A DNA stretch of 64,000 nucleotides from Jiulongibacter sp966250325 (GTDB taxonomy: Bacteria > Bacteroidota > Bacteroidia > Cytophagales > Spirosomataceae). The notes beneath the pieces were generated by a model that had not been told where the DNA came from, did not search any database, and saw only the letters and a list, made by a program, of their open reading frames with translations. The stretch spans positions 9,904 through 73,903 of the forward strand of contig CBINGY010000019.1 of NCBI GenBank assembly GCA_966250325.1, read 5' to 3'. The position numbers were made by a program, and so were the translations under genes. Of this stretch, positions 1-9,000 are shown piece by piece (position 1 is the stretch's first letter; every line of letters starts with the position of its first letter).

Positions 1-195
1 ACCAACCCACTGTGTTCGATATAAGGCACTAATGGCTGTGCGGCCACCCATTCCTGTACTTCCGGGATTGAGATACAAATTGTTAAAAGAATACTGAGTA
101 AACTGAGGATCGCCCTGGGCAAAAGCATCCTGGCACAGCATGAATGCTATAACCGGGATAAACCATTTATTAAGGACGTAAGTCAATTTTTTCAA
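1..195 (-). CDS. PorP/SprF-family T9SS outer-membrane protein, N-terminal fragment
   Basis: Only the first 65 codons lie in the window; the gene runs off the left edge. The translation has a basic start (KK), a hydrophobic signal segment ending in DAFA, then DPQFTQYSFNNLYLNPG, the hallmark N-terminus of mature PorP/SprF proteins. In this family the protein is an outer-membrane beta-barrel linked to type IX secretion and gliding. The frame is open from a TTG at 195. The only early in-frame ATG is codon 19, inside the signal peptide, so TTG is the better start. Family assignment is firm; exact role (core PorP or a SprF-like paralogue paired with an adhesin) cannot be told from the fragment. Confidence 0.8.
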   Translation of the reverse strand, partial: MKKLTYVLNKWFIPVIAFMLCQDAFAQGDPQFTQYSFNNLYLNPGSTGMGGRTAISALYRTQWVG

Positions 196-291
196 GTAAA
201 TCTTTCCAACTAAAACGTTTCGAATTACTTCCAATTATCTGAGTTTAACAAATTTCTACTCAGAAAATACGTAGAACAGAGGTAAAAGGTG

Positions 292-1089
292 TCAAAGGTT
301 ATTCGCTTCTTTTATGTAAAGTTCTAAAGCACCTACCATAGAAGGGGCGTTGGGGAGTGGAGCCTCTATGTCAAGTATCCAGTTTTTCTCCCTGATGGCC
401 TGTGCCGTGGTGGGGCCGAAAGCCGCCAAACGGGTATTATTCTGTTTCCAATCGGGGAAGTTTACATCAAGAGCTTCCACACCAGACGGGCTGAAAAAAC
501 AGATCACATCGTAGAAAACATCGGTGAGGTCTGATAGATCTGCAGGGCCGGTTTCATAGATGATCGCCTCTGTGAGAGGAATTTTATGTTTCTCCATGAT
601 GCTGGGGATACTATCATTTCTGATGTTGCTACATGGAAAGAGAAATTTCTCTTTTTTGTGTTTCAGGATGTAAGGTTCCAGATCTGCTGCGGTACGTGTT
701 CCGGAAAATATCTTCCGCTTTCTGATGGTAATGTATTTCTGCAGATAATTGGCGGTTTGCTCCGAAATGCAGAAATATTTCATGTCTACCGGCATTTCTA
801 TTCTAAGCTCTTCACAAAGTCTGAAGAAATGATCAACCGCATTTCTACTTGTGAAAATTACGGCAGTGTGAGCAAGTATGTCTACCTTTTGTTTTCTGAA
901 CTCTTTATGACTTAGGCCGTTTACGGCAATGAAATTTCTGAAATCAACTTTGATTCCGTAATTCTCTACCAATTTGTCGTAGGGGGTGTCCTTTTTACCA
1001 TCTTCGATGGGATTTGAAAGCGTTACTAATATACTTTCTACTTTACGCATTCTGGCTTTTATCTGGCCAGCTTCTGTGTTTTCACTCAT
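292..1089 (-). CDS. hemD: Uroporphyrinogen-III synthase
   Basis: This 265-aa protein has the two-lobed HemD layout: an N-terminal SILVTLSNP strand, the internal VIFTSRNAVDHFF segment, FLFPCSNIRNDSIP at the second lobe, and the C-terminal CFFSPSGVEAL and LAAFGPTTAQAI segments. HemD closes and rearranges hydroxymethylbilane to uroporphyrinogen III in the cytoplasm, the step after HemC. It is last in a likely minus-strand operon mgsA-DUF4271-hemD, 42 bases after the DUF4271 gene. HemC is encoded 24 kb away rather than next door. Sequence identity in this family is low, so the call rests on motif order and on the hemD-DUF4271 neighbourhood typical of Bacteroidota. Confidence 0.9.
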   Translation of the reverse strand: MSENTEAGQIKARMRKVESILVTLSNPIEDGKKDTPYDKLVENYGIKVDFRNFIAVNGLSHKEFRKQKVDILAHTAVIFTSRNAVDHFFRLCEELRIEMPVDMKYFCISEQTANYLQKYITIRKRKIFSGTRTAADLEPYILKHKKEKFLFPCSNIRNDSIPSIMEKHKIPLTEAIIYETGPADLSDLTDVFYDVICFFSPSGVEALDVNFPDWKQNNTRLAAFGPTTAQAIREKNWILDIEAPLPNAPSMVGALELYIKEANNL

Positions 1090-1131
1090 CCTGGAGTAGT
1101 GTATTTTAGATTTATTTTAAGAGGATTTCTA

Positions 1132-2304
1132 TCAAAATGCCAACCTGAACCCTATAATGGTGGGGAGCACTTCCACGACGCAAAGATAAGCAATTAAAAA
1201 AAGATATTGTATGTTGTGGTTCTTCAAAATGCTGAAAAACGCCAATAGGGTACGTCCTGAATAAATGATTATCAAGATGATAGGAAGCCAATCTGCAATT
1301 CCTTCTCTGCTGAATCTGTGCTGTACTGAAAATAGATGAAGAAGAAAGGCCAGAAGCAGAAACGAAAGCAAAAGGAACTGAATATTCTTGTAAAAGTGGA
1401 TGTTTACCGTTTTGCCAAGGCCAAACAACTTTCCGCATATGCTCAATAGAAAAAACTTGAGCAGATACACCAGAAAAGCGATAGTGCTAGCAAGCACAAA
1501 AAGAAGGAAGTAACCTCCCGTATTATCCTGCAGGTTAAATGGAATGTGGTCAGAAAACAGCACCACCCCCTCTCCCGCCATGAGCAGATAAAGGTAACCG
1601 CTCAGGAGACTAAGCAGGCCAATAAAAGCGATATTGACTCTGTTAAGCGGTTTGCTTATCAAAAACTTCGATTCCCTGATTTTGGTTGTAAACAAATCAC
1701 TCACCTCAATGTATTCTGAAAAGGCTTTGGGATTGGTACTGGTAAGAACCGTGGCAAAAGACAGAACCAACATAAATACCACCACAAAGGTATTTTCTAC
1801 CTGCCGCGGGGGCCGTAACTTTATAATGGCCAAGCGGTCCTTTGACAAAGAGGATTTAGTTTGATTGGTTGGTACTTTTGATCCGATCAGAAGACTCTTC
1901 TTTCCCAGAAAACTGCTTCCATAGAGTGTTAGAAGTATTTCTTTGCGGTCCTTGAAATCAGCAACCGGAATGATCACCCACTCGTTTTTGGGCAAAGAAA
2001 TGTAAATGGAATTATTAACAAACAACTGACCGTCTGTATCGTCTGATTTCGCCAGAAGTACAAAATCTTTGAATAGACGCGTATTCAAAAGCACACTATG
2101 GGCGGGTGTGGTATTATCCAGCTCTGCTGTAAATGGCAGCATTTGTTTTTGAGCCTCGTCGTAATAAAGCCACTTGTTTTGGAAATCTTCAAGTACGTAA
2201 TAGGAATTTTCTGGCCCACCGGTTTTAGGGAAGGCAGCTACAGGAATTATAATAAGCAGTAGGAGAAGACTTCTCAACTTTTTTTTTGTGCAAAAGTAAT
2301 CCAA
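1132..2304 (-). CDS. DUF4271 domain integral membrane protein
   Basis: A 390-aa membrane protein. The N-terminus has a signal-like hydrophobic stretch, followed by an extracytoplasmic domain of about 160 residues. The C-terminal half holds about six hydrophobic segments, starting near VFMLVLSFATVLTS, with KLFGLGKTVNIHFYKNIQF between helices as in DUF4271 proteins. The family is Bacteroidota-specific, lies beside hemD in many genomes, and has no established function. It begins 3 bases after mgsA and ends 42 bases before hemD, so co-transcription is likely. A role in heme or envelope biology is only suggested by position. Confidence 0.85.
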   Translation of the reverse strand: MDYFCTKKKLRSLLLLLIIIPVAAFPKTGGPENSYYVLEDFQNKWLYYDEAQKQMLPFTAELDNTTPAHSVLLNTRLFKDFVLLAKSDDTDGQLFVNNSIYISLPKNEWVIIPVADFKDRKEILLTLYGSSFLGKKSLLIGSKVPTNQTKSSLSKDRLAIIKLRPPRQVENTFVVVFMLVLSFATVLTSTNPKAFSEYIEVSDLFTTKIRESKFLISKPLNRVNIAFIGLLSLLSGYLYLLMAGEGVVLFSDHIPFNLQDNTGGYFLLFVLASTIAFLVYLLKFFLLSICGKLFGLGKTVNIHFYKNIQFLLLSFLLLAFLLHLFSVQHRFSREGIADWLPIILIIIYSGRTLLAFFSILKNHNIQYLFLIAYLCVVEVLPTIIGFRLAF

Positions 2305-2307
2305 GTT

Positions 2308-2757
2308 TCAGACTTTCCGATTCAAATACGAGGCGTAGTCCGGAAATTTCACTTCGTATTCTTCATTCATTAATGGACTGGTCAGAAGAAAATCTGCGGT
2401 AGATCGGTCACAGGCAAAAGGAATATTCCAGACCACCCCCAGGCGAAGCAACGCTTTGATGTCTGGGTCGTGGGGTAGTGCAGACATGGGATCCCAAAAG
2501 AAAATAAGTACATCAATTTTCCCTTCAGCGATGAGAGCACCAATCTGCTGATCTCCACCCAATGGCCCGCTCATGAGTTTTATTACATGTACGTCAAGCA
2601 GGTCTTCCAGCAGGCTTCCGGTGGTTCCTGTTGCATAAAGCTGATGTTTCATCAAGGTATTTCGGTTATACCAGGCCCAATCGAGCAGCTCAGATTTTTT
2701 GTGATCATGAGCCACCAGGGCAATTCTTTTGCGAACCGAGAGTATCCGTGTTTCCAT
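2308..2757 (-). CDS. mgsA: Methylglyoxal synthase
   Basis: At 149 aa the protein is normal size for MgsA. It has the substrate phosphate-binding signature GTTGSLL (residues 44-50), the catalytic motif SGPLGGDQQIG with Asp69, and the ALPHDPD segment with His96 and Asp97. The enzyme converts dihydroxyacetone phosphate to methylglyoxal and phosphate, a bypass that relieves sugar-phosphate stress. It is the first gene of a likely mgsA-DUF4271-hemD operon. A promoter -7 box (TATTTTTG) lies at 2774-2781 on the minus strand. The start is 28 bases from the start of the divergent AAA+ gene. Confidence 0.95.
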   Translation of the reverse strand: METRILSVRKRIALVAHDHKKSELLDWAWYNRNTLMKHQLYATGTTGSLLEDLLDVHVIKLMSGPLGGDQQIGALIAEGKIDVLIFFWDPMSALPHDPDIKALLRLGVVWNIPFACDRSTADFLLTSPLMNEEYEVKFPDYASYLNRKV

Positions 2758-2773
2758 AGGAGGTGCTTTGAAG

Positions 2774-2781
2774 CAAAAATA
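2774..2781 (-). promoter_or_regulatory. Candidate -7 promoter box of mgsA
   Basis: Read on the minus strand this is TATTTTTG, matching the Bacteroidota -7 consensus TAnnTTTG, 17 bases before the mgsA ATG. No TTTG is found at the usual 19-20 base spacing upstream, so this is a partial match. Confidence 0.3.
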
Positions 2782-2785
2782 AGGA

Positions 2786-4354
2786 ATGTTTTCATGGGAA
2801 GCTTTAAACCAAAAACAGATAGGTGTTGTTTCCTCACAAACATCTGTACCAACCTTGGAATCAAAACATACATCAATCAGGACGCTCGGAGAATTAAAAA
2901 GAAGCGGTTATGCCCCAAAATCTATTAAAGAGGAACTCCGGGAAAATCTGATCGTTAAGCTTCGGAAAGGAGAGACGGTCTTTGAAGGAATCTGGGGATA
3001 TGAAGATACCGTTATCCCTGATATTGAACGTGCTATTCTCTCTATGCATCATATCAATTTGCTGGGTTTGAGAGGTCAGGCGAAAACCAGAATTGCACGT
3101 CTCATGGTAAATCTTCTGGATGAGTATATACCCGTGGTGGAAGGATCTGAGCTGAATGATGATCCACTGAAACCTTTATCCAGATATGCCAGAGACCTTA
3201 TTGCCGAAAAAGGAGATGAAACGCCGGTAAGCTGGATGCATCGGGATGAACGCTACAATGAAAAACTGGCTACTCCGGATGTTTCGGTATCCGATCTGAT
3301 TGGTGACGTAGACCCCATTAAGGCTGCAGCTATGAAACTCTCGTATTCTGATGAGCGGGTGATTCATTTCGGATTAATACCCAGATCTAATCGGAGTATA
3401 TTTGTAATTAATGAATTGCCAGATCTTCAGGCCAGAATTCAGGTTTCCTTGTTTAATATATTACAGGAAGGCGATATTCAGATCAGAGGTTTTAAGCTGC
3501 GTTTGCCACTCGATATTCAGTTTATTTTTACGGCCAATCCTGAAGACTATACCAACAGGGGTAGCATTGTAACTCCATTGAAAGATCGTATTGATTCCCA
3601 GATTATTACTCACTATCCGAAAACCATTGCCACGGGCCGGAAGATTACCGAACAGGAAGCTTCATTGAAAAAAGGGCAAGAGCTGGTACAGGTCAATGAT
3701 TTGTTGAAAAATCTGATCGAACAGGTAGCCGTGGCTGCCCGCGAGAGTGAATATGTAGATGCAAAGAGTGGCGTATCTGCCCGTCTCACAATATCGGCGT
3801 ATGAGAATCTGGTAAGTGCTGCCGAAAGGCGGCTTCTGGTTAACGGGGAAAAGACTACCTATGCCAGGGTTTCTGACCTTTACGGGGCCGTGCCCGCTAT
3901 CAACGGGAAAATTGAACTGGTGTATGAGGGAGAGGTGGAAGGCCCGGCGTATGTAGCATACAGCCTGTTGGGTAAAGCCATTCGGGCCGAGTTTCTGAAC
4001 TACTTTCCAGATCCCGAGCTACTGAAGAAGTCCAAAGGCAAAAATCCGTTTCTGGCAGTAACCTCCTGGTTTGCGGCGGGAAATGACATGGATATCACAA
4101 ATGATCTCACGGGCAAAGAATACAAAGACAGACTGAAAGCCATTGATGGTCTTGAAGAACTGGTGGTTCATTATCATCCTCATCTCAAAGGAGAGGAGTT
4201 ATTGTTCATGATGGAGTTTGCCCTTCACGGACTCGCCGAGTTTTCGCTGATCAGCAAGCATCCGCTGGATACCGGTTTGCAGTTTAAGGATTTGCTCGGC
4301 AACCTTTTTGACCCGAACAAATTTATGGACGACGATCAGGATTCGGATTACTGA
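2786..4354 (+). CDS. MoxR/magnesium-chelatase-type AAA+ ATPase
   Basis: A 522-aa AAA+ protein with Walker A GLRGQAKT (94-101), Walker B IFVINE (205-210), sensor-1 Asn in FTANPED (near 251) and an arginine finger in PLKDRID (near 268). This is the MoxR/chelatase lineage, whose members remodel partner proteins together with a VWA-domain protein bound to metal. In many Bacteroidota the VWA partner gene follows directly; here the next gene is a convergent ankyrin gene that overlaps by 7 bases, so the partner is not local. The ATG at 2786 is the longest start. A TTG at 2855, just before the conserved TLGELKRSGY segment, is a plausible alternative because the first 30 residues look unlike a fold. 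Confidence 0.85.
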   Translation: MFSWEALNQKQIGVVSSQTSVPTLESKHTSIRTLGELKRSGYAPKSIKEELRENLIVKLRKGETVFEGIWGYEDTVIPDIERAILSMHHINLLGLRGQAKTRIARLMVNLLDEYIPVVEGSELNDDPLKPLSRYARDLIAEKGDETPVSWMHRDERYNEKLATPDVSVSDLIGDVDPIKAAAMKLSYSDERVIHFGLIPRSNRSIFVINELPDLQARIQVSLFNILQEGDIQIRGFKLRLPLDIQFIFTANPEDYTNRGSIVTPLKDRIDSQIITHYPKTIATGRKITEQEASLKKGQELVQVNDLLKNLIEQVAVAARESEYVDAKSGVSARLTISAYENLVSAAERRLLVNGEKTTYARVSDLYGAVPAINGKIELVYEGEVEGPAYVAYSLLGKAIRAEFLNYFPDPELLKKSKGKNPFLAVTSWFAAGNDMDITNDLTGKEYKDRLKAIDGLEELVVHYHPHLKGEELLFMMEFALHGLAEFSLISKHPLDTGLQFKDLLGNLFDPNKFMDDDQDSDY

Positions 4355-4815
4355 TGACTCTCCAGTAGTTCGATAATCTCTTTGAAGCCTTTTTCTTTGG
4401 CATAAGAGAGGGCGGTATTTCCTTTTGGATCCCGGTAATTCAGGTCAGCTCCGTTTTCAAGAAGTAAGCGGGCAATTTCCGTTTGGCCGAAAGAACAGGC
4501 ATAGATGAGTGCGGTGGCTCCTTGTCCGTTCAGGGCATTTACGGCAGCCCCGTTTTCGATAAACAATTGGGCGAATTCCAGAGGGCCTTTGAAGCAAACA
4601 CCCATCAGAGCGGTATTTCCGGCGGCGTCTTTGGCATTGATATGGGCTCCTTTCGAAAGTAATAGTTTGGTAACATCTGCTTTTCCGGTGTAGCTAGCCA
4701 GAATCAAAGGAGTGAATCCCCGCAGGTCCTTTTGATTCAAAAGGGAAGGGTCTGCATCCAGGGCTGCTTCTATTTCGGCTAAAGTTCCTGTTTTGAGGAG
4801 CTCAAAAAATATCAT
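4348..4815 (-). CDS. Ankyrin-repeat protein
   Basis: A 155-aa cytoplasmic protein built almost entirely of four ankyrin repeats (cores GFTPLILASYTG, GNTALMGVCFKG, GATALIYACSFG and GNTALSYAKEKG), with no signal peptide. Ankyrin repeats bind partner proteins. In several bacteria a small ankyrin protein sits beside catalase genes and supports catalase activity. Here it is divergent from oxyR (116 bases between the starts) and has its own well-formed promoter, so a role in peroxide defence is a reasonable inference. No catalase is in the window. The 3' end overlaps the convergent AAA+ gene by 7 bases. Confidence 0.9.
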   Translation of the reverse strand: MIFFELLKTGTLAEIEAALDADPSLLNQKDLRGFTPLILASYTGKADVTKLLLSKGAHINAKDAAGNTALMGVCFKGPLEFAQLFIENGAAVNALNGQGATALIYACSFGQTEIARLLLENGADLNYRDPKGNTALSYAKEKGFKEIIELLESHQ

Positions 4816-4837
4816 AGGTAGTTTTTCAAGTGAATGC

Positions 4838-4869
4838 CAAAAGTAGTGAGCTTTGTCTAATAGGTCAAA
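4838..4869 (-). promoter_or_regulatory. Promoter of the ankyrin gene (TTTG-N20-TACTTTTG)
   Basis: On the minus strand TTTG (4869-4866) is followed after 20 bases by TACTTTTG (4845-4838), matching the Bacteroidota sigma-A consensus TTTG-N19/20-TAnnTTTG. The -7 box ends 22 bases before the ankyrin ATG. Confidence 0.5.
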
Positions 4870-4885
4870 GTGATATTTTAGATCT

Positions 4886-4917
4886 TTTCATAGATGTTAT
4901 CTATTTTAATACTTTTG
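4886..4917 (+). promoter_or_regulatory. Candidate oxyR promoter (TTTC-N20-TACTTTTG)
   Basis: The -7 box TACTTTTG lies at 4910-4917, 14 bases before the oxyR ATG. TTTC at 4886-4889 stands in for the TTTG -33 box with 20-base spacing. The OxyR-like palindrome at 4890-4904 fills the gap between the two boxes, which would fit autorepression. Confidence 0.4.
4890..4904 (+). promoter_or_regulatory. Candidate OxyR operator, ATAG-N7-CTAT palindrome
   Basis: ATAGATGTTATCTAT is a palindrome with two perfect 6-base arms around GTT. It fits the OxyR half-operator rule ATAGntnnnanCTAT at every defined position. It sits between the two divergent promoters of the ankyrin gene and oxyR, inside the presumed oxyR promoter. 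A second copy at the usual 7-base spacing is not visible, so this may be a single-dimer site or the stronger half. Confidence 0.55.
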
Positions 4918-4931
4918 TAAAAAATCCCTTC

Positions 4932-5861
4932 ATGAACCTTCAGCAGTTGGAATACATCCTTGCGGTGAATGAACACCGGCATTTTGCCCGGGCGGCAGAG
5001 GCGTGTTTTGTGACTCAGCCTACGCTTAGTATGATGATTCAGAAACTGGAAGAGGAACTGGAGGTGAAGCTTTTTGACCGGAGCCGGCAGCCGGTTTGCC
5101 CCACGGAGGCAGGTGAAAGGCTGATTGCCCAGGCAAAGAAAATTATGAGCGAGGTGAGTGTATTGCAGGAAATGGCCCGTGAAGAGCGGGATTATATCGG
5201 CGGAGAGCTCAGAATTGGTATAATTCCTACCATAGCTCCCTATTTGTTGCCTTTGTTTATTGAGTCATTTCATGCGAAATATCCCCTGATAAGGCTTAAG
5301 ATAAGTGAGCTGGTTACGGATAACATTCTGAACAAACTGGAGAGGGGAGAGCTGGATGCGGGTATTTTGGTACCACCTGAAAACGACAAGCGACTTACGG
5401 AAATTCCACTGTACACGGAGGCATTTGTGGTCTATTCTCCCCGCGAATTTGATAAGGAATACCTTCTTGCAGAGGATATTAACGCCAATGCAAATGAACT
5501 GCTGCTGCTGGAGGAAGGCCACTGTTTCCGATCACAAATTTTACAATTTTGCGAGCTGAAACGAAAAATGGACACGGCCATTGAGTACACTTCAGGAAGT
5601 CTGGAGACTCTGCGAAATCTGGCTGACAGGCAGCTGGGAATCACTATTTTACCCGAATTAGCCACGCTCACCTTTACCATGGATCAACTGAAAAAGACCC
5701 GGCAGTTTGCCAGTCCGCGGCCGGTGCGAAAAGTAAGTATGGTCATGAGTCGGGGTTTTGTGAAACGAAAACTGCTGGATTTACTTTCTGAAGAAATAAA
5801 GAGTCAATTACCTGCGGATCTTGTGACGGAAGAAGAGCTGATTGTGCCGTTTAATGCCTGA
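4932..5861 (+). CDS. oxyR: LysR-family peroxide sensor OxyR
   Basis: 309 aa. An N-terminal winged helix-turn-helix (residues 1-60, HFARAAEACFVTQPTLSMMI) is followed by a LysR substrate-binding domain from about residue 90. The redox pair is present: Cys198 and Cys207 in GHCFRSQILQFC, matching the disulfide-forming Cys199/Cys208 motif of E. coli OxyR. Oxidation by hydrogen peroxide should convert it to an activator of peroxide-defence genes. The start is ATG 4932; the frame is open further upstream to 4830 but that stretch contains the promoter and operator. It is divergent from the ankyrin gene, and tRNA-Pro lies downstream. Confidence 0.93.
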   Translation: MNLQQLEYILAVNEHRHFARAAEACFVTQPTLSMMIQKLEEELEVKLFDRSRQPVCPTEAGERLIAQAKKIMSEVSVLQEMAREERDYIGGELRIGIIPTIAPYLLPLFIESFHAKYPLIRLKISELVTDNILNKLERGELDAGILVPPENDKRLTEIPLYTEAFVVYSPREFDKEYLLAEDINANANELLLLEEGHCFRSQILQFCELKRKMDTAIEYTSGSLETLRNLADRQLGITILPELATLTFTMDQLKKTRQFASPRPVRKVSMVMSRGFVKRKLLDLLSEEIKSQLPADLVTEEELIVPFNA

Positions 5862-5933
5862 GCAATTCCAATTCCGGAGGAGATGAAAATTCTTAAAATA
5901 AACGAAGAATACGCCTGTTTCTTTGATGAGGCA

Positions 5934-5965
5934 TTTGCTCTGTTCGCAATAGTCTCTTAATTTTG
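5934..5965 (+). promoter_or_regulatory. Promoter of tRNA-Pro (TTTG-N20-TAATTTTG)
   Basis: TTTG at 5934-5937 and TAATTTTG at 5958-5965, 20 bases apart, match the Bacteroidota housekeeping promoter. The tRNA starts 12 bases after the -7 box, leaving a leader of only a few bases. Confidence 0.6.
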
Positions 5966-5976
5966 CACACTTATTT

Positions 5977-6050
5977 CGGGATGTAGTTCAGTCCGGTAGA
6001 ATCCTCGTCTGGGGGGCGAGTGGTCGCAGGTTCAAATCCTGTCATCCCGA
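5977..6050 (+). tRNA. tRNA-Pro (anticodon GGG)
   Basis: The 74-nt sequence folds as a cloverleaf. The acceptor stem is CGGGATG (5977-5983) with CATCCCG (6043-6049) and discriminator A at 6050. The anticodon stem CTCGT/GCGAG encloses loop CTGGGGG with anticodon GGG at 6011-6013. The T arm is GCAGG-TTCAAAT-CCTGT. The 3' CCA is not encoded. GGG reads CCC and CCT (by wobble) proline codons. It has its own promoter and a strong terminator directly downstream. Confidence 0.95.
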
Positions 6051-6051
6051 C

Positions 6052-6078
6052 AAAGGTCGCCGCTACGGCGACCTTTTT
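6052..6078 (+). terminator. Rho-independent terminator of tRNA-Pro
   Basis: AAAGGTCGCCG (6052-6062) pairs perfectly with CGGCGACCTTT (6066-6076) around loop CTA, followed by further T residues. It begins one base after the tRNA's last base. The GH3 gene on the other strand ends at 6083. Confidence 0.8.
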
Positions 6079-6082
6079 TCTC

Positions 6083-9000
6083 TTACTTTGTAGACTCCTT
6101 AATTGTCCGTATAATCTCATTACCTACTTCGGTGCGAATATTCAAATCACTAATTTTGGAATTATCCCGGGTGGGGTAAACCCGGTTTGAGAGAAATACA
6201 TAGCTGAGGTTATACATCGGATCTACCCATACAAACGTACCGGTGAAACCACTGTGTCCGTAACTGAGATCAGAAGCTTCCTGAGGGCCGTTGGCAATGC
6301 TTTTATCGGGATGCAGCTTGTCAAAGGCAATGGCTCTGCGGTTTACCACAGGATCAAACTGATATTTTGTACACTCAGCTATCACTTCGGGTTTAATAAA
6401 CTGCTGCCCGCCGTAGCTTCCGTTTTGAAGGTACATCTGCATGAGCTTCGTAAGGTCATTGGCATTTCCGAATAAGCCTGCATGTCCGCTAATTCCGCCC
6501 AGCATATCGGCGGCTTCATCATGCACAAAGCCATGCACCAATGTCTTTCTGAATAAGGTGTCTTTTTCGGTGGGTATAATCTGATTCAGCGGATAATACC
6601 GCATTGGATTATAAGTCAGGGAATTGGCTCCAATAGCCCGGTAGGTTTCTTTGAGGTAATCTTCCCAGTTTTTGCCGGTAATTGACGCAATGAGTGATGG
6701 ATAAAACATATAATGCATATCGCTGTACACATAACCCTGTTCCGGCTTGATGGGCGAATCCAGAATCTGTGCGAAGATATTTTTCTGGTAGTCTTTATTC
6801 ATCCAGAGGGAATCTTCCAGTTGCACCGAATAAATCTCAGAGGCTTTGGTGTCAAATATACCGGGTTTCCAGGTAATGGTTTGAGGGTCAAGAAGCTGAA
6901 GCCAAAGTGCAGGGTCTTTTTTTACACTACCGATGTAATCCAGCTGGGGTCTTTGTTTTCCCGAGAATATCCGTTTGAAGAACGGCAGCTTTTCCATAGG
7001 GAGATAGCTGAATTTATCCAGGAGTTCGGGATGTTTGGCCAGCCCTTTGTGAATGGTAGAAAGCGTATCAATCGCATTCACCCAGAATGGAATGAACGCT
7101 TTGAGACCACTACGGTGCGTGAGCATATCACGGAAAGTGAGGTCTGCTTTATTGGTTCCTTTAGACTGGGGATAATAATCGACAAGAGTTTTATCCAGAT
7201 CAAACTTATTTTCAGAGAGTAGTTGCATAACCGCCAGGGCCGAGGTGGTCACTTTGGTGACTGAAGCCAAATCGTACAGGTCTGTGGGATATACGGCCCC
7301 CCATTTATCACGAAATTCCTGATTTCCCGCTATTCGGGGAGCTCCCACCTGGCTTTGGGGCTCATAAGGATCATGATTATCCATCACATCTTTATTTCCC
7401 ATTTCAAATGATTGAGATGTTTCTTCTTCCTCCTCGTGATTTTCTCTTACGGCGTCTTCATACGTGTGATATCCATAAGCTTTCTGAAAAATAACCCGTC
7501 CGTTTTTTGCGACTTCCAAAACCGCTCCGGGGTATGCTTTGGCTTCAAGGCCTTGCTGAATAACCGACTCGATTCGCATGTTCAGCTTTCGGCTGTCTAC
7601 ACCCACTTGTTCAGGAATCCCGTATGCCAGACGGTTGAGAGCCGCAGGTGTAAGTCCCATCCCTCTTTGATAAAGGTTATTAACTGTAACCGGTAATCTT
7701 CCCTGAAATGGAATAGCCCCAAAAATAGCCTGAGCGACGGCCTCGCCCATGTAGTCACTTTCCTGATTAGCCATTACGATGGCTTTGGCCTTCTCCAGTC
7801 CGGTAATTTTATCGAGTGCGTACGGGTTTCCGAAAATTACAACAACCGTATTGGGATTTTCAAGTAGAGCGTCCAGGGCAAACTGATTGGTTTTGGTAAT
7901 GCCGTAATTGCTGTAAGGTCGGATACTTTGCAAATGCAGACCTACCACCAAAACATCAAATTCGCGGGTGCGATTGTGTACTAATTGAATCAGATTATCC
8001 GAAGCATTCGAGGGTAGATTGAATAGTTCAACATTCGTATAGTTCTGTGCCATGCTCTGAAAGGCCGAAGTGGCGGCCTGATCAACAGAAACGAAGGCAA
8101 TTTTGCCGGTCAAATTCTGTACAGGCAGAATATGGTCTTCATTTTTAACCAGAGTAAGTGTTTTTTCGGCAAATTCCCGATTCAGGAAATCAGCTTCAAT
8201 GGTATTCAGATCAGTAATGAGGTTTTCAATCTGAGTGGGTTTATACTGATCAAGACCAGTCCAGCTTTTGGCCATCAGAATTTTCCTCACCCGCTCGTCA
8301 ATCACCTGCACAGGAAGTTCTTTGCTCTCAATGGCCGCTTTGATGGCTTTAACTGCGGTGGGCACGTCCTCAAATGTCTCCAGAATATCATTGCCTGCCA
8401 GAATAGCCATTACCAGAGCCTTTCCATCCGGAAAATGTTTGGTAATTCCCTGCATATCCATGGCGTCGGTAAATGTAAGACCTTGAAAGCCCAGCTCTTT
8501 TTTGAGTAGGTTATCCAGTATTTTAGTTGAAAGCGTGGCCGCAATATTCGGGGTGCTATCCAATACTGGAATACTCAAATGAGCCGTCATGATTCCGCTT
8601 AGTCCATTATGAATGAGGGCTTTGAAGGGAGCGAGCTCAACCTCATTTAGTCGTGTAAGATCGTTCGGAATAACGGGTAGATCATAATGGGAATCTACCC
8701 CTGTATCTCCGTGCCCCGGGAAGTGCTTCGCGGTGGCGATAATATGCTGGCTCTGCAGCCCCTGCATGTAAGCCAGTGCTTTCCGACTAACATCCGAAGG
8801 GTTTTCACCGAAAGAACGGAAATTGATCACCGGATTCTGCGGATTTACATTGACATCGGCTACCGGGCCATACATCACATGCACGCCCAATCTACGGCAT
8901 TCACGGCCTATTTCGGCCCCCATTCGCTCAATAAGCTTCGAGTTTTCATACATCGCTCCCAGTGTCATTTGATAGGGAAACCGCACGGTGCTGTCGAGAC

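Noticed and set aside
4830..4931. Upstream extension of oxyR (34 codons)
   Set aside because: It would run through the operator and promoter; OxyR proteins begin at MNLQQLEYIL-like sequence.
5883..5960. 25-codon ORF (MKILKINEEYACFF...) with GGAGG just upstream
   Set aside because: The Shine-Dalgarno-like GGAGG is only 3 bases from the ATG and the frame runs through the promoter of tRNA-Pro; no other support.
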